This document shows, piece by piece, positions 1-6,926 of a stretch of DNA of 64,000 nucleotides. How positions within the stretch are numbered: the first letter of the stretch is position 1; every line of letters starts with the position of its first letter. Location of the stretch: the NCBI RefSeq assembly GCF_003852235.1, contig NZ_CP027732.1:1364001-1428000 (forward strand), read 5' to 3'. A model generated the notes under the pieces. That model ran no database searches and was not told where the DNA came from. It saw only the letters and a list, made by a program, of their open reading frames with translations. The translations under genes were made by a program, and so were the position numbers. The stretch is from Pseudomonas sp. R4-35-07 (lineage in GTDB: Bacteria; Pseudomonadota; Gammaproteobacteria; Pseudomonadales; Pseudomonadaceae).

Positions 1-665
1 ACACCGCGACTGAAGCTTGCTCCGTGGCCTTGCTGCACGACGGCAAGGTAACGAGCCACTACGAGGTGATCCCGCGGCTGCACGCGCAGAAGCTGCTGCC
101 CATGATCAAGCAACTGCTGGAAGACGCCGGTACCAGCCTGGCCGCCGTGGATGCCATCGCGTTCGGCCGTGGCCCCGGCGCGTTTACCGGCGTGCGGATT
201 GCCATTGGCGTGGTGCAGGGCCTGGCGTTCGCGTTGGAGCGTCCGGTATTGCCGGTCTCCAACCTCGCGGTACTGGCCCAACGTGCGCTGCGTGAGCATG
301 GCGCCACGCAAGTGGCGGCGGCGATTGATGCGCGCATGGATGAAGTCTATTGGGGCTGCTACCGCGAGAGCGCCGGTGAAATGCGCCTGATCGGCGTGGA
401 AGCCGTGCAAGCGCCGGAGTCATCGGTACTGCCCGATGATGCCAGCGGCGACTGGTTCGGTGCCGGGACTGGCTGGGGCTATGGCGAGCGTATGGGAGTG
501 CAGCTTGCGGGTCTGGACGCTACGATGCTGCCCCATGCCGAAGACCTGCTGACCCTCGCGCGCTTTGCTTTCGAGCGCGGCGAGGCGATTGCGGCGGATC
601 TGGCGGCGCCGGTTTACCTGCGCGATAAAGTCGCACAGACCAAGGCAGAGCGAGGGATTATTTGA
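1..665 (+). CDS. tsaB: tRNA threonylcarbamoyladenosine biosynthesis protein TsaB (5' end cut by window)
   Basis: TsaB is the non-catalytic partner of TsaD in making t6A37 on ANN-decoding tRNAs, in the cytoplasm. The reading frame is open from base 3 with no start, so roughly the first ten codons lie outside the window; 220 residues are visible. The family signature GPGAFTGVRI (bases about 172-201) and the C-terminal VYLRDKVAQTKAE are both present. It is an ASKHA-fold protein that keeps the fold but not the activity. A clear -35/-10 pair lies between it and the next gene, so it probably ends its own transcription unit, although no terminator hairpin is visible. tcdA, which acts later on the same nucleotide, lies near 20 kb. 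Confidence 0.95.
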   Translation, partial: TATEACSVALLHDGKVTSHYEVIPRLHAQKLLPMIKQLLEDAGTSLAAVDAIAFGRGPGAFTGVRIAIGVVQGLAFALERPVLPVSNLAVLAQRALREHGATQVAAAIDARMDEVYWGCYRESAGEMRLIGVEAVQAPESSVLPDDASGDWFGAGTGWGYGERMGVQLAGLDATMLPHAEDLLTLARFAFERGEAIAADLAAPVYLRDKVAQTKAERGII

Positions 666-768
666 CGCCAGAATTGCGGTAAACCTACGCAAATATCGCC
701 AATCGTCAGAATTTGCACCGGGTTTTAAACCTTTTTCAAATTATGTGTTCTAGTTATCACCAGAGCAT

Positions 769-797
769 TTGCGCGCTACGGATCGCGCCACTAAAAT
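769..797 (+). promoter_or_regulatory. Predicted sigma-70 promoter
   Basis: TTGCGC (769-774) and TAAAAT (792-797) are separated by 17 bases. Transcription would begin near base 804, about 20 bases before the ATG of the gene at 825. Recognised by consensus only. Confidence 0.55.
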
Positions 798-824
798 GCC
801 ATTACTGATAGCGAGTTCGCGCCC

Positions 825-1115
825 ATGCGTATTGATGGCTTTTCCTCACAGTCGTACCCAATCAAACGTAAGCCGCGTAAGGCTAACGTTACTGTGGACG
901 ACTCCGTAGAGGACTCGCCAGACTTCATTGAAGTCCACTCCGACGCGCAGCCCAGCACCCAAGCCCGCATCAGCGGTCTTCCCGCCCGTCAGCAAGACAT
1001 GGTCTTCCCCCGCTCCATGAGCAAAAGCGTTGCCACTGCCCTGGCCAGCTACCTGACCACCGCCGGCTTTGTCGAATGGGATATGGAAGTGCTGGGTCTC
1101 GATATCCACATCTGA
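825..1115 (+). CDS. Conserved hypothetical protein, 96 aa
   Basis: I do not recognise a domain. The protein is soluble, with no signal peptide or membrane segment. The N-terminal third is basic (PIKRKPRKAN), followed by an acidic stretch (about residues 25-42) and a hydrophobic C-terminal half that looks like one or two helices (KSVATALASYLTTAGF). A good sigma-70 promoter sits just upstream. Its TGA overlaps the ATG of the DUF72 gene (ATGA, 1112-1117 region), so the two are probably translationally coupled and may work together. Codon use resembles the neighbours. The ATG at 825 has only a weak Shine-Dalgarno. Confidence 0.75.
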   Translation: MRIDGFSSQSYPIKRKPRKANVTVDDSVEDSPDFIEVHSDAQPSTQARISGLPARQQDMVFPRSMSKSVATALASYLTTAGFVEWDMEVLGLDIHI

Positions 1116-1975
1116 TGCGTCTGCCTTACTACATCGGCTGCCCGTCCTGGAGTGAAAACGCCTGGCGAGAATATCTGTATCCCGCCGATGCGCGCGCCAA
1201 TGATTACCTGGCACTCTATTCCCAAGTCTTCAACGCGGTTGAAGGCAACACCACGTTTTACGCGCGCCCCTCGGTCGCCACGGTGCAGCGCTGGGCCGAG
1301 ATCATGCCCGAGCACTTTCGCTTCACCGCCAAATTCCCAGGTGATATCAGCCATGCCGGTGACTTGCGCGAGCAATTGCCAGCGGCGGAAAGCTTCGTCG
1401 GCTTGATGAGCCCCTTGGGCGAGCGCGTTTCGCCGCTGTGGCTGCAACTGTCGAAGGCTTTTACCCCGCAGCGCCTCGGTGAGCTGGCCGGATTCCTCGA
1501 TGGCATCGATCGCCCACTGGCCGTTGAAGTCCGCCACGAGGAGTTCTTCGCCCGAGGCGAGGCCGAGCGCAGGCTTAACCGCCTGCTGCGCGATCGCGGT
1601 GTCGAACGCGTCTGTCTCGATCCGCGCGCGCTGTTCAGTTGCACCTCCACCTCGGCGGCCGTCCTGCATGCCCAATCGAAAAAGCCCAGGGTGCCTCCGC
1701 GCCCGGCGGCCCTGACGCTGTTTCCGCAAGTGCGCTTTATCGGGCATCCCGAGCTTGAAGCCAACGATCCGTTCCTGATGCCCTGGGTCGAAAAGATCGC
1801 CAGCTGGATCGAAGAGGGGCGTACCCCCTATATGTTCCTGCACACCTCGGACAACCGCCTCGCCGCGCAATTGGCCTTGCGTTTCCACGACCAGTTGATG
1901 GTGCGATTGCCAGGGCTCGCGCCGCTGCCAACCTTGCATCGAGAACCCGTCGCGGAACAACTGGGGTTACTCTAG
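1115..1975 (+). CDS. DUF72 (YecE-like) family protein, 286 aa
   Basis: DUF72 proteins have a TIM-barrel fold and no settled biochemical role; some have been linked to nucleic-acid or metal-dependent chemistry. The N-terminus reads YIGCPSW followed by YxxxFNAVEGNTTFY, the typical DUF72 opening, and the region RFTAKFPGDISH is also typical. I start it at the ATG overlapping the preceding stop rather than 13 codons upstream, because that ATG directly precedes the conserved YIGCPSW block. It is probably co-transcribed with the small gene at 825. Confidence 0.85.
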   Translation: MRLPYYIGCPSWSENAWREYLYPADARANDYLALYSQVFNAVEGNTTFYARPSVATVQRWAEIMPEHFRFTAKFPGDISHAGDLREQLPAAESFVGLMSPLGERVSPLWLQLSKAFTPQRLGELAGFLDGIDRPLAVEVRHEEFFARGEAERRLNRLLRDRGVERVCLDPRALFSCTSTSAAVLHAQSKKPRVPPRPAALTLFPQVRFIGHPELEANDPFLMPWVEKIASWIEEGRTPYMFLHTSDNRLAAQLALRFHDQLMVRLPGLAPLPTLHREPVAEQLGLL

Positions 1976-2001
1976 GGCTTCTTTCCCGCCAGGAGTCAGT
2001 C

Positions 2002-2829
2002 ATGGATGCCCAAACCCTTCGCGCCGAAACCTTCAAAGCCCTGCACGCGCGCGACCGTGCCTTTGTCATGCCCAATCCGTGGGACGCCGGCTCCGCCATC
2101 ATGCTTGCCAGCCTGGGCTTCGAAGCCTTGGCAACCACCAGCGCGGGCTTTGCGTTCAGCCTGGGACGGCCGGATGCGGAAGGCGCGCTGTCGCTGGAAG
2201 ACACCCTGGGCAATGCCGGAGCCATTGTCCGGGCGACTTCGCTGCCAGTCGCCGCTGACTTGGAAAACGGCTTCAGCGACACCCCCGAAGGCTGTGCCCA
2301 GACCATCCTGCGAGCTGCAGCCACCGGTATCGTCGGCGGCTCCATCGAAGACGCCACCGGGGTTGCCGTCGATCCGATCTACCCCTTCGACCTCGCCGTC
2401 GAGCGCATCGAGGCCGCCGTCGCTGCCGCCCGCAGTCTGGGGTTTCCCTTCACGCTGACGGCTCGTGCAGAAAACTTCCTGCATGGTCGCCCGGACTTGC
2501 CCGACACCATTCGCCGCCTGCAAGCCTACGCCGAAGCGGGCGCCGATGTGCTGTATGCGCCGGGCCTGCGCAGTGCCGAAGAGGTGCTGGCGGTGGTCAA
2601 GGCCGTCGCGCCCAAACCGGTGAATGTATTGATGTCCGGTGGCCTGAACCTCAGCGTCGCGCAGCTGAGCGAACTGGGCGTGCGGCGTATCAGCGTGGGC
2701 TCGGCCCTGGCCCTGGCGGCCTATGGCGAGTTCTATCGGGCGGCGCAGGAAATCTACGGGTTGGGCACCTTTACCTTTACCGAGCGCAAGATGCCGTTCG
2801 ACCAGGCCAATCGATTCTTCAAGGGCTAA
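2002..2829 (+). CDS. Isocitrate lyase/PEP mutase superfamily enzyme, 275 aa
   Basis: A cytoplasmic (beta/alpha)8 enzyme acting on short 2-oxo or 2-hydroxy acids by C-C or C-P bond chemistry; members include PEP mutase, 2-methylisocitrate lyase and oxaloacetate decarboxylase. Visible motifs are the N-terminal PNPWDAGSA, the Mg-binding region AADLENGF, and SIEDATG. The K-[KR]-C-G-H loop of true isocitrate lyases is absent, so lyase activity on isocitrate is unlikely. Length fits the short PEP-mutase-like group. A GGAGT Shine-Dalgarno lies before the ATG. The extensin-like gene follows after 3 bases. The exact substrate cannot be read from the sequence. Confidence 0.85.
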   Translation: MDAQTLRAETFKALHARDRAFVMPNPWDAGSAIMLASLGFEALATTSAGFAFSLGRPDAEGALSLEDTLGNAGAIVRATSLPVAADLENGFSDTPEGCAQTILRAAATGIVGGSIEDATGVAVDPIYPFDLAVERIEAAVAAARSLGFPFTLTARAENFLHGRPDLPDTIRRLQAYAEAGADVLYAPGLRSAEEVLAVVKAVAPKPVNVLMSGGLNLSVAQLSELGVRRISVGSALALAAYGEFYRAAQEIYGLGTFTFTERKMPFDQANRFFKG

Positions 2830-2832
2830 GCG

Positions 2833-3531
2833 GTGCGGTCGATCAGGTGGATGGGCGCGTTGCTGGTGCTCGGCGGCGCGCTGGCCGTAGGCGTATGGCG
2901 CGGCTGGGTGGCGGTGCCGCATGAATGGAACCCATGGGCGCCGCTGGATGTGCGCGCCAGTCCGAACCTGTTGACGCGCTACAAACTGGGACGGCTGCAG
3001 GATGATCCCGCGCTGTGCGACCAGGTGTTGAAAACCTCGGGGTTGCGGGTGAGCCATCAGGCCGACTCGCGCGCCGACGCCGCGTGCCCCCTGCGCAACA
3101 CGTTGAGGGTACAGGGCGCAGAGGTTGGCTTGAGCAGCAGCTTCCTGGCCAGTTGCCCACTGGCGGTAGCGTTTGCCTTGTTCGAGCGCCACAGCCTGCA
3201 ACCGGCGGCTCAGGCGATCTATGGCCAGGCGGTGACGCGAGTCGATCACCTGGGCAGTTTTGCCTGTCGCAATGTCTACAACCGCGCCGAAGGCCGACTC
3301 AGCCAGCACGCGTCGGCCAATGCATTGGATATCGCCGGGTTTCGCCTGGCTGATGGGCGCCGTATCAGTGTGCTCAAGGACTGGCCGGGGCAGGGCGCTG
3401 ACGCGCGATTTTTACGTCAGGTGCGTGACGGCGCGTGCCACGCTTTCAATGGGGTGTTGAGCCCCGACTATAACGCCGCGCACCGTAACCACTTCCATCT
3501 GGATATGGGCCGCTGGTGGATGTGTCGCTAA
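2833..3531 (+). CDS. Extensin-like C-terminal domain protein, 232 aa
   Basis: Starts at GTG, 3 bases after the preceding stop. Residues about 7-25 form one hydrophobic segment (signal anchor), so the rest is predicted to be periplasmic. The C-terminal half contains SQHASANALDI and HRNHFHLDMG, the metal-ligand pattern (H...D...HxH) shared with M15-type D,D-peptidases; the extensin-like family is thought to have this fold. Several cysteines (CDQ, CPL, SCPL, FACRN, ACH, MCR) could form disulfides. A role in cell-wall trimming is possible but not shown. Confidence 0.85.
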   Translation: MRSIRWMGALLVLGGALAVGVWRGWVAVPHEWNPWAPLDVRASPNLLTRYKLGRLQDDPALCDQVLKTSGLRVSHQADSRADAACPLRNTLRVQGAEVGLSSSFLASCPLAVAFALFERHSLQPAAQAIYGQAVTRVDHLGSFACRNVYNRAEGRLSQHASANALDIAGFRLADGRRISVLKDWPGQGADARFLRQVRDGACHAFNGVLSPDYNAAHRNHFHLDMGRWWMCR

Positions 3532-3534
3532 GCG

Positions 3535-4155
3535 TCAGGCGGCCAGGCGCAGGTTGTTGGCGATCAGCGGGCGTGCCCAGTGGTAGTCAAAATCCAGGGC
3601 TTTCTGTTGTTCTGCCAGAGCCTGCTCGGTGAACGGAGTCGCGGCCGGTGGCAACAAGTCCAGCTCGAACTCGGCAATCGGCAAGTGCAGCGGCCGGGGT
3701 TGCGGCGCCGGGCCCGGCTCAGCGACGGGTTGACCTGCGCTCAGGACAATCGGGCGTACCCAGCCGCTTTCGAAATTCTGCTGGCGTTGCTGGGCGATGA
3801 TGTCTTCATCAGGAAAGGGTGGCGCTGCGGGTGGCAGCAACTCGGTCTCGAATTCGGCAATCGGCAGGAACAGCGGCTCAGGCGGGGCGATCGCGATGTC
3901 TTTCACGTCGCACTCACGCTGGGTGAGGATCTGCGCGAGCAGGTCGGCGCCTTCGCCGGGTTCCACCGCCGGGTCTTTCGGTGCAGTCGCCATAGCGGCC
4001 AGCGCGCCCGGCGTGGCACCGAGCTGCTCGGCCAGGGCGCGGGCGAAGAAGTCCTGCCACACATGGCTCACCCCGGCCAGCGCTTGAGTATTGCGCAGGC
4101 CGTAGTGGTTGTGGGTCGGCAGTACACCGATAGTTAGGGGAAGAATGTCTGACAT
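3535..4155 (-). CDS. Hypothetical protein with internal duplication, 206 aa
   Basis: I do not recognise the family. The start at 4155 (MSDILPL) follows a run that suits the divergent promoter region shared with rsmJ. Residues 1-50 (LPTHNHYGL...FFARALAEQL) look folded. Residues 50-90 are Ala/Pro/Glu-rich and probably a linker. Residues 94-137 and 155-198 are two copies of one module beginning PL(F/H)LPIAEFE and ending W(V/A)RP; I count 23 identities over 44 aligned positions. The Pro-rich spacer between them (140-154) looks flexible. No signal peptide or membrane segment is visible. A longer upstream reading frame exists but runs through rsmJ and is rejected. Confidence 0.75.
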   Translation of the reverse strand: MSDILPLTIGVLPTHNHYGLRNTQALAGVSHVWQDFFARALAEQLGATPGALAAMATAPKDPAVEPGEGADLLAQILTQRECDVKDIAIAPPEPLFLPIAEFETELLPPAAPPFPDEDIIAQQRQQNFESGWVRPIVLSAGQPVAEPGPAPQPRPLHLPIAEFELDLLPPAATPFTEQALAEQQKALDFDYHWARPLIANNLRLAA

Positions 4156-4251
4156 TTTTTTCGGTCGACGCTCAGCTCTGGCAAAATACCTGACTGTTGT
4201 TTTTATCGGCCGGTGTTTGCCGATCCTTAATATTTTTGAGCGTAGCGATTG

Positions 4252-5034
4252 ATGAGCGAACAACCAGCGGCCAGCCGCATTCGGGTCGAGGCTTTGGCCG
4301 AAGGATTCCAGGGCCGCGCCGAGCAGTGGGCGGCGCTGCTTGGCTTGCCTGTGCAACTCGATGATGCGGATTTTTCCCTGCAAGTCGGGGAACAAGGTCT
4401 GCAGTTGCAGCAGCTCGGGCCTGACGCGCCGGGGCCGGTGCGGGTCGACTTTATCGAAGGCGGCGCAGCGCACCGGCGGCTGTACGGCGGCGGCAGCGGG
4501 CAGATGATCGCCAAGGCCGTGGGCGTCGCCCAAGGCGTTCGCCCGCGCGTGCTCGACGCCACGGCGGGCCTGGGCAAGGATGCTTTCGTGCTGGCCAGCC
4601 TGGGCTGCGAGATGAGCCTGGTCGAGCGCCAGCCGTTGATCGGCGCCTTGCTTGAAGATGGCCTGGCACGCGCTGCAGAGGATTTTGAAGTAGCGCCGAT
4701 CGTGGCGCGGATGCAGCTGCTCAAGGGCAACTCCATCGAGGTGATGTGCAATTGGGAGGGTGAGCCGCCGCAGGTGATCTACCTTGACCCGATGTTCCCG
4801 CATCGTGAGAAAACCGCCCTGGTGAAGAAGGAAATGCGTCTGTTCCGGCCACTGGTCGGCGATGACCCGGACGCACCGGCCTTGCTCGCAGCGGCGTTGG
4901 CCCTGGCCAGCCACCGTGTGGTGGTCAAGCGCCCGCGCAAGGCACCGTGCATTGAGGGGCCCAAGCCGAGCCATGCGCTGGAGGGTAAATCCAGTCGGTA
5001 CGATATTTATCCTAAAAAAGCACTCAAGCCCTGA
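4252..5034 (+). CDS. rsmJ: 16S rRNA (guanine-1516-N2)-methyltransferase RsmJ
   Basis: SAM-dependent methylation of G1516 in helix 45 of 16S rRNA, in the cytoplasm. Class I methyltransferase motif I is [12 protein letters not shown] (from residue 100). The catalytic DPMFP motif is at residues 179-183, followed by [12 protein letters not shown]. The C-terminus [12 protein letters not shown] is typical of the YhiQ/RsmJ family. At 260 aa it has the normal length. I prefer the ATG at 4252 over the in-frame TTG one codon earlier. It is divergent from the duplicated-module protein, with about 96 bases between the two starts. Confidence 0.95.
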   Translation: MSEQPAASRIRVEALAEGFQGRAEQWAALLGLPVQLDDADFSLQVGEQGLQLQQLGPDAPGPVRVDFIEGGAAHRRLYGGGSGQMIAKAVGVAQGVRPRVLDATAGLGKDAFVLASLGCEMSLVERQPLIGALLEDGLARAAEDFEVAPIVARMQLLKGNSIEVMCNWEGEPPQVIYLDPMFPHREKTALVKKEMRLFRPLVGDDPDAPALLAAALALASHRVVVKRPRKAPCIEGPKPSHALEGKSSRYDIYPKKALKP

Positions 5035-5088
5035 GCTTTAAGCTGCAAGCGCGCTGAACTTGCCGCTTGCAGCTAACCACTTGCCGCT
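5033..5088. repeat. AGCTGCAAGC-type inverted repeat between convergent genes
   Basis: AGCTGCAAGCG (5041-5051) and CGCTTGCAGCT (5064-5074) form a perfect 11-bp stem. It lies between the convergent ends of rsmJ and the TetR gene and includes the TetR stop codon, so it could act as a two-way terminator, though there is no T-run. Related AGCTTGTAGCTT-like words occur near 19.95 kb and 60.45 kb. Confidence 0.7.
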
Positions 5089-5726
5089 GCCCCTCGCCCA
5101 TATGCCCGCATAAACAACCCCACCACCTCCTGCACATGCGCCTCGGCGTCCGCCTCGCTCAACTGCCCGCCACAGCCATACAGCAGACGGAAGTTCGCGG
5201 TGCCTTTGAGCAGGCAAAAGAAGTGCTCGGCCGCCTTGAAGGGTTTGTCGATGCTCAGGGCGCCACTCTCGTCGATTCGACTGAGCAGACGCTCCATGCC
5301 CTGCAACATGCGCATGGGGCCTGCTTCGAAGAAGATCTGTGAGAGTTTCACGTCCTGATTGCCGGTCGTCATCATCAGGCGATGCAGGTTCACCGATTCC
5401 TCGCTGTTGATCAGCCGATGAAACCCGCGCGCGATGTTCAGCAGCACTGTTTGCACCGGCATGGCGTCGGGCAGTTCGAAATACATCACCGGCAGTTGTT
5501 CCTCGCACTTGGCGACGACAGCGGCAGTGAACAAGGTTTCTTTGTCGGTGAAGTGGCTGTAGACGGTCAGTTTCGACACCCCCGCTTCAAGCGCCACAGC
5601 GTCCATGCTGGTACTGGCATAGCCATTGCCCAAAAACAGAACTTTGGCGGCTTCGAGGATTGCCTGGCGTTTTGCCATGTCCTTGGGGCGCCCGGGACTG
5701 TTGGTGTTTATAGGATTGTCGGACAT
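5073..5726 (-). CDS. mexL: TetR-family repressor of the adjacent RND pump (MexL-like), 217 aa
   Basis: The N-terminal TetR domain spans residues about 20-65, with the helix-turn-helix at 39-60 (TSMDAVALEAGVSKLTVYSHF); the rest is the ligand/dimer domain. An in-frame GTG lies two codons upstream, but AAGGTG is correctly spaced for the ATG at 5726. It is divergent from the RND operon, with operator-like palindromes between, the standard arrangement for local repression. The symbol rests on gene order (rsmJ - TetR - MFP - RND - plsB), which I recall for P. aeruginosa mexL-mexJ-mexK. P. aeruginosa has a second TetR gene next to mexL, so exact orthology is uncertain. Confidence 0.85.
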   Translation of the reverse strand: MSDNPINTNSPGRPKDMAKRQAILEAAKVLFLGNGYASTSMDAVALEAGVSKLTVYSHFTDKETLFTAAVVAKCEEQLPVMYFELPDAMPVQTVLLNIARGFHRLINSEESVNLHRLMMTTGNQDVKLSQIFFEAGPMRMLQGMERLLSRIDESGALSIDKPFKAAEHFFCLLKGTANFRLLYGCGGQLSEADAEAHVQEVVGLFMRAYGRGAAASG

Positions 5727-5819
5727 TTTCACCTTTAATACTGGACTGGTGAGTTTGGTATTAATAACATACCGGCCAGTATAATTATTCCTAGCTTCAT
5801 TTGCGAAAGGTCCTACAGC
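5727..5819. promoter_or_regulatory. Divergent promoter/operator region of TetR and mexJ genes
   Basis: Contains the near-palindrome ATACCGGCCAGTAT (5769-5782; arms ATAC-GGCC-GTAT with one mismatched pair) and a related word ATACTGGACTGGTG (5738-5751). Their starts are 31 bases apart, close to three helical turns, as expected for two repressor dimers on one face of the DNA. GGTAT/ATACC (5757-5761/5769-5773) is a further short inverted repeat. Confidence 0.6.
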
Positions 5820-6920
5820 ATGCGCAGTACTTTCCTGCCCCTTGCGTTGCCTGTCAGCTTGGTCTTCCTGTTAGCCGCCTGCGGCCACGAAGACGCGGTC
5901 CAAACCACTATTCGCCCGGCCATGGTGGTGCAACCCCAGCCTTCGGCGCAGGCGATGGACAGCTATCCAGGTGAAGTGCGCGCCCGCTATGAACCGGATA
6001 TGGCCTTTCGCATCGGTGGCAAAGTCAGCAAGCGCCTGGTGGAAGAGGGTGAGCGGGTCAAGGCCAACCAGCCCCTGGCAGAGCTCGACCCCCAGGATGT
6101 GCGTCTGCAACTGGAAGCCTCCCGTGCCCAAGTGGCGGCTGCCCAAGCCAACCTGAGCCTGGTGCGCGCCGAGCGTGACCGCTACAAGACCCTGATGGAC
6201 CGTCAGATGGTTAGCCGGTCCCAGTACGACAATTCTGAAAATCTTTATCGAGCCGGTGAGGCACGCCTCAAGCAGATCAACGCTGAATTCGACGTGTCCA
6301 GCAACCAGGCCGGCTATGCGGTGCTGCGTGCGCCCCAGGACGGTGTCGTCGCCAGGCGCGCGGTTGAAGTCGGCCAGGTCGTCTCCGCTGGCCAAACCGT
6401 TTTCACCCTGGCCACCGATGGCGAGCGTGAAGTGTTGATCAGCCTGCCTGAGCAAGGCTTCGGCCGTTTCAAGATCGGCCAGCCGGTGTCGGTTGAGCTG
6501 TGGAGCCAGCCGGATCAACGGTTTGCCGGGCGCATTCGCGAGTTGTCGCCCGCCGCCGACCCGAAGTCGCGCACCTTCGCTGCGCGGGTGGCCTTCACGG
6601 GCGGTAAGGTCCCGGCGGAACTCGGCCAGAGTGCCCGCGTATTCATACAGGTCGACGGTGTGGTTCCACTGTCGGTGCCGCTGTCTGCCCTGAGTGCGGA
6701 GAACGGCGCGTCGTACGTCTGGCGTGTGCAACCGGATAACACCCTCAAGCGCACACCCGTGCGCATCGGCGCGTTTGGAGAGAAGACCGTGCCGGTACTC
6801 GAAGGCCTGACGCCCACCGACTGGGTGATTGCGGCGGGTGTTCATGTGCTCCATGAGGGGCAGCAAGTGCGCCCGGTGGATCGCGCCAACCGTGTGGTGA
6901 ATCTGGCGGCCAAGGAGTAG
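5820..6920 (+). CDS. mexJ: RND efflux periplasmic adaptor lipoprotein (MexJ-like), 366 aa
   Basis: Membrane-fusion protein joining an inner-membrane RND pump to an outer-membrane channel. A signal peptide ends in the lipobox LAAC, so Cys21 should be acylated and the protein anchored in the membrane. The order is beta-barrel/lipoyl half (PGEVRARYEPDMAFRIGG), an alpha-hairpin (about 90-160, with RDRYKTLMDRQMVSRSQYD), the second lipoyl half (YAVLRAPQDGVV), then the beta-barrel and membrane-proximal domains. It lies 6 bases from mexK. No outer-membrane factor gene is nearby, in keeping with MexJK borrowing a channel encoded elsewhere. Confidence 0.9.
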   Translation: MRSTFLPLALPVSLVFLLAACGHEDAVQTTIRPAMVVQPQPSAQAMDSYPGEVRARYEPDMAFRIGGKVSKRLVEEGERVKANQPLAELDPQDVRLQLEASRAQVAAAQANLSLVRAERDRYKTLMDRQMVSRSQYDNSENLYRAGEARLKQINAEFDVSSNQAGYAVLRAPQDGVVARRAVEVGQVVSAGQTVFTLATDGEREVLISLPEQGFGRFKIGQPVSVELWSQPDQRFAGRIRELSPAADPKSRTFAARVAFTGGKVPAELGQSARVFIQVDGVVPLSVPLSALSAENGASYVWRVQPDNTLKRTPVRIGAFGEKTVPVLEGLTPTDWVIAAGVHVLHEGQQVRPVDRANRVVNLAAKE

Positions 6921-6926
6921 TCCCCG

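Noticed and set aside
4156..4974. N-terminal extension of the duplicated-module protein through rsmJ
   Set aside because: It would overlap almost all of rsmJ on the other strand; the internal start at 4155 fits the divergent layout.
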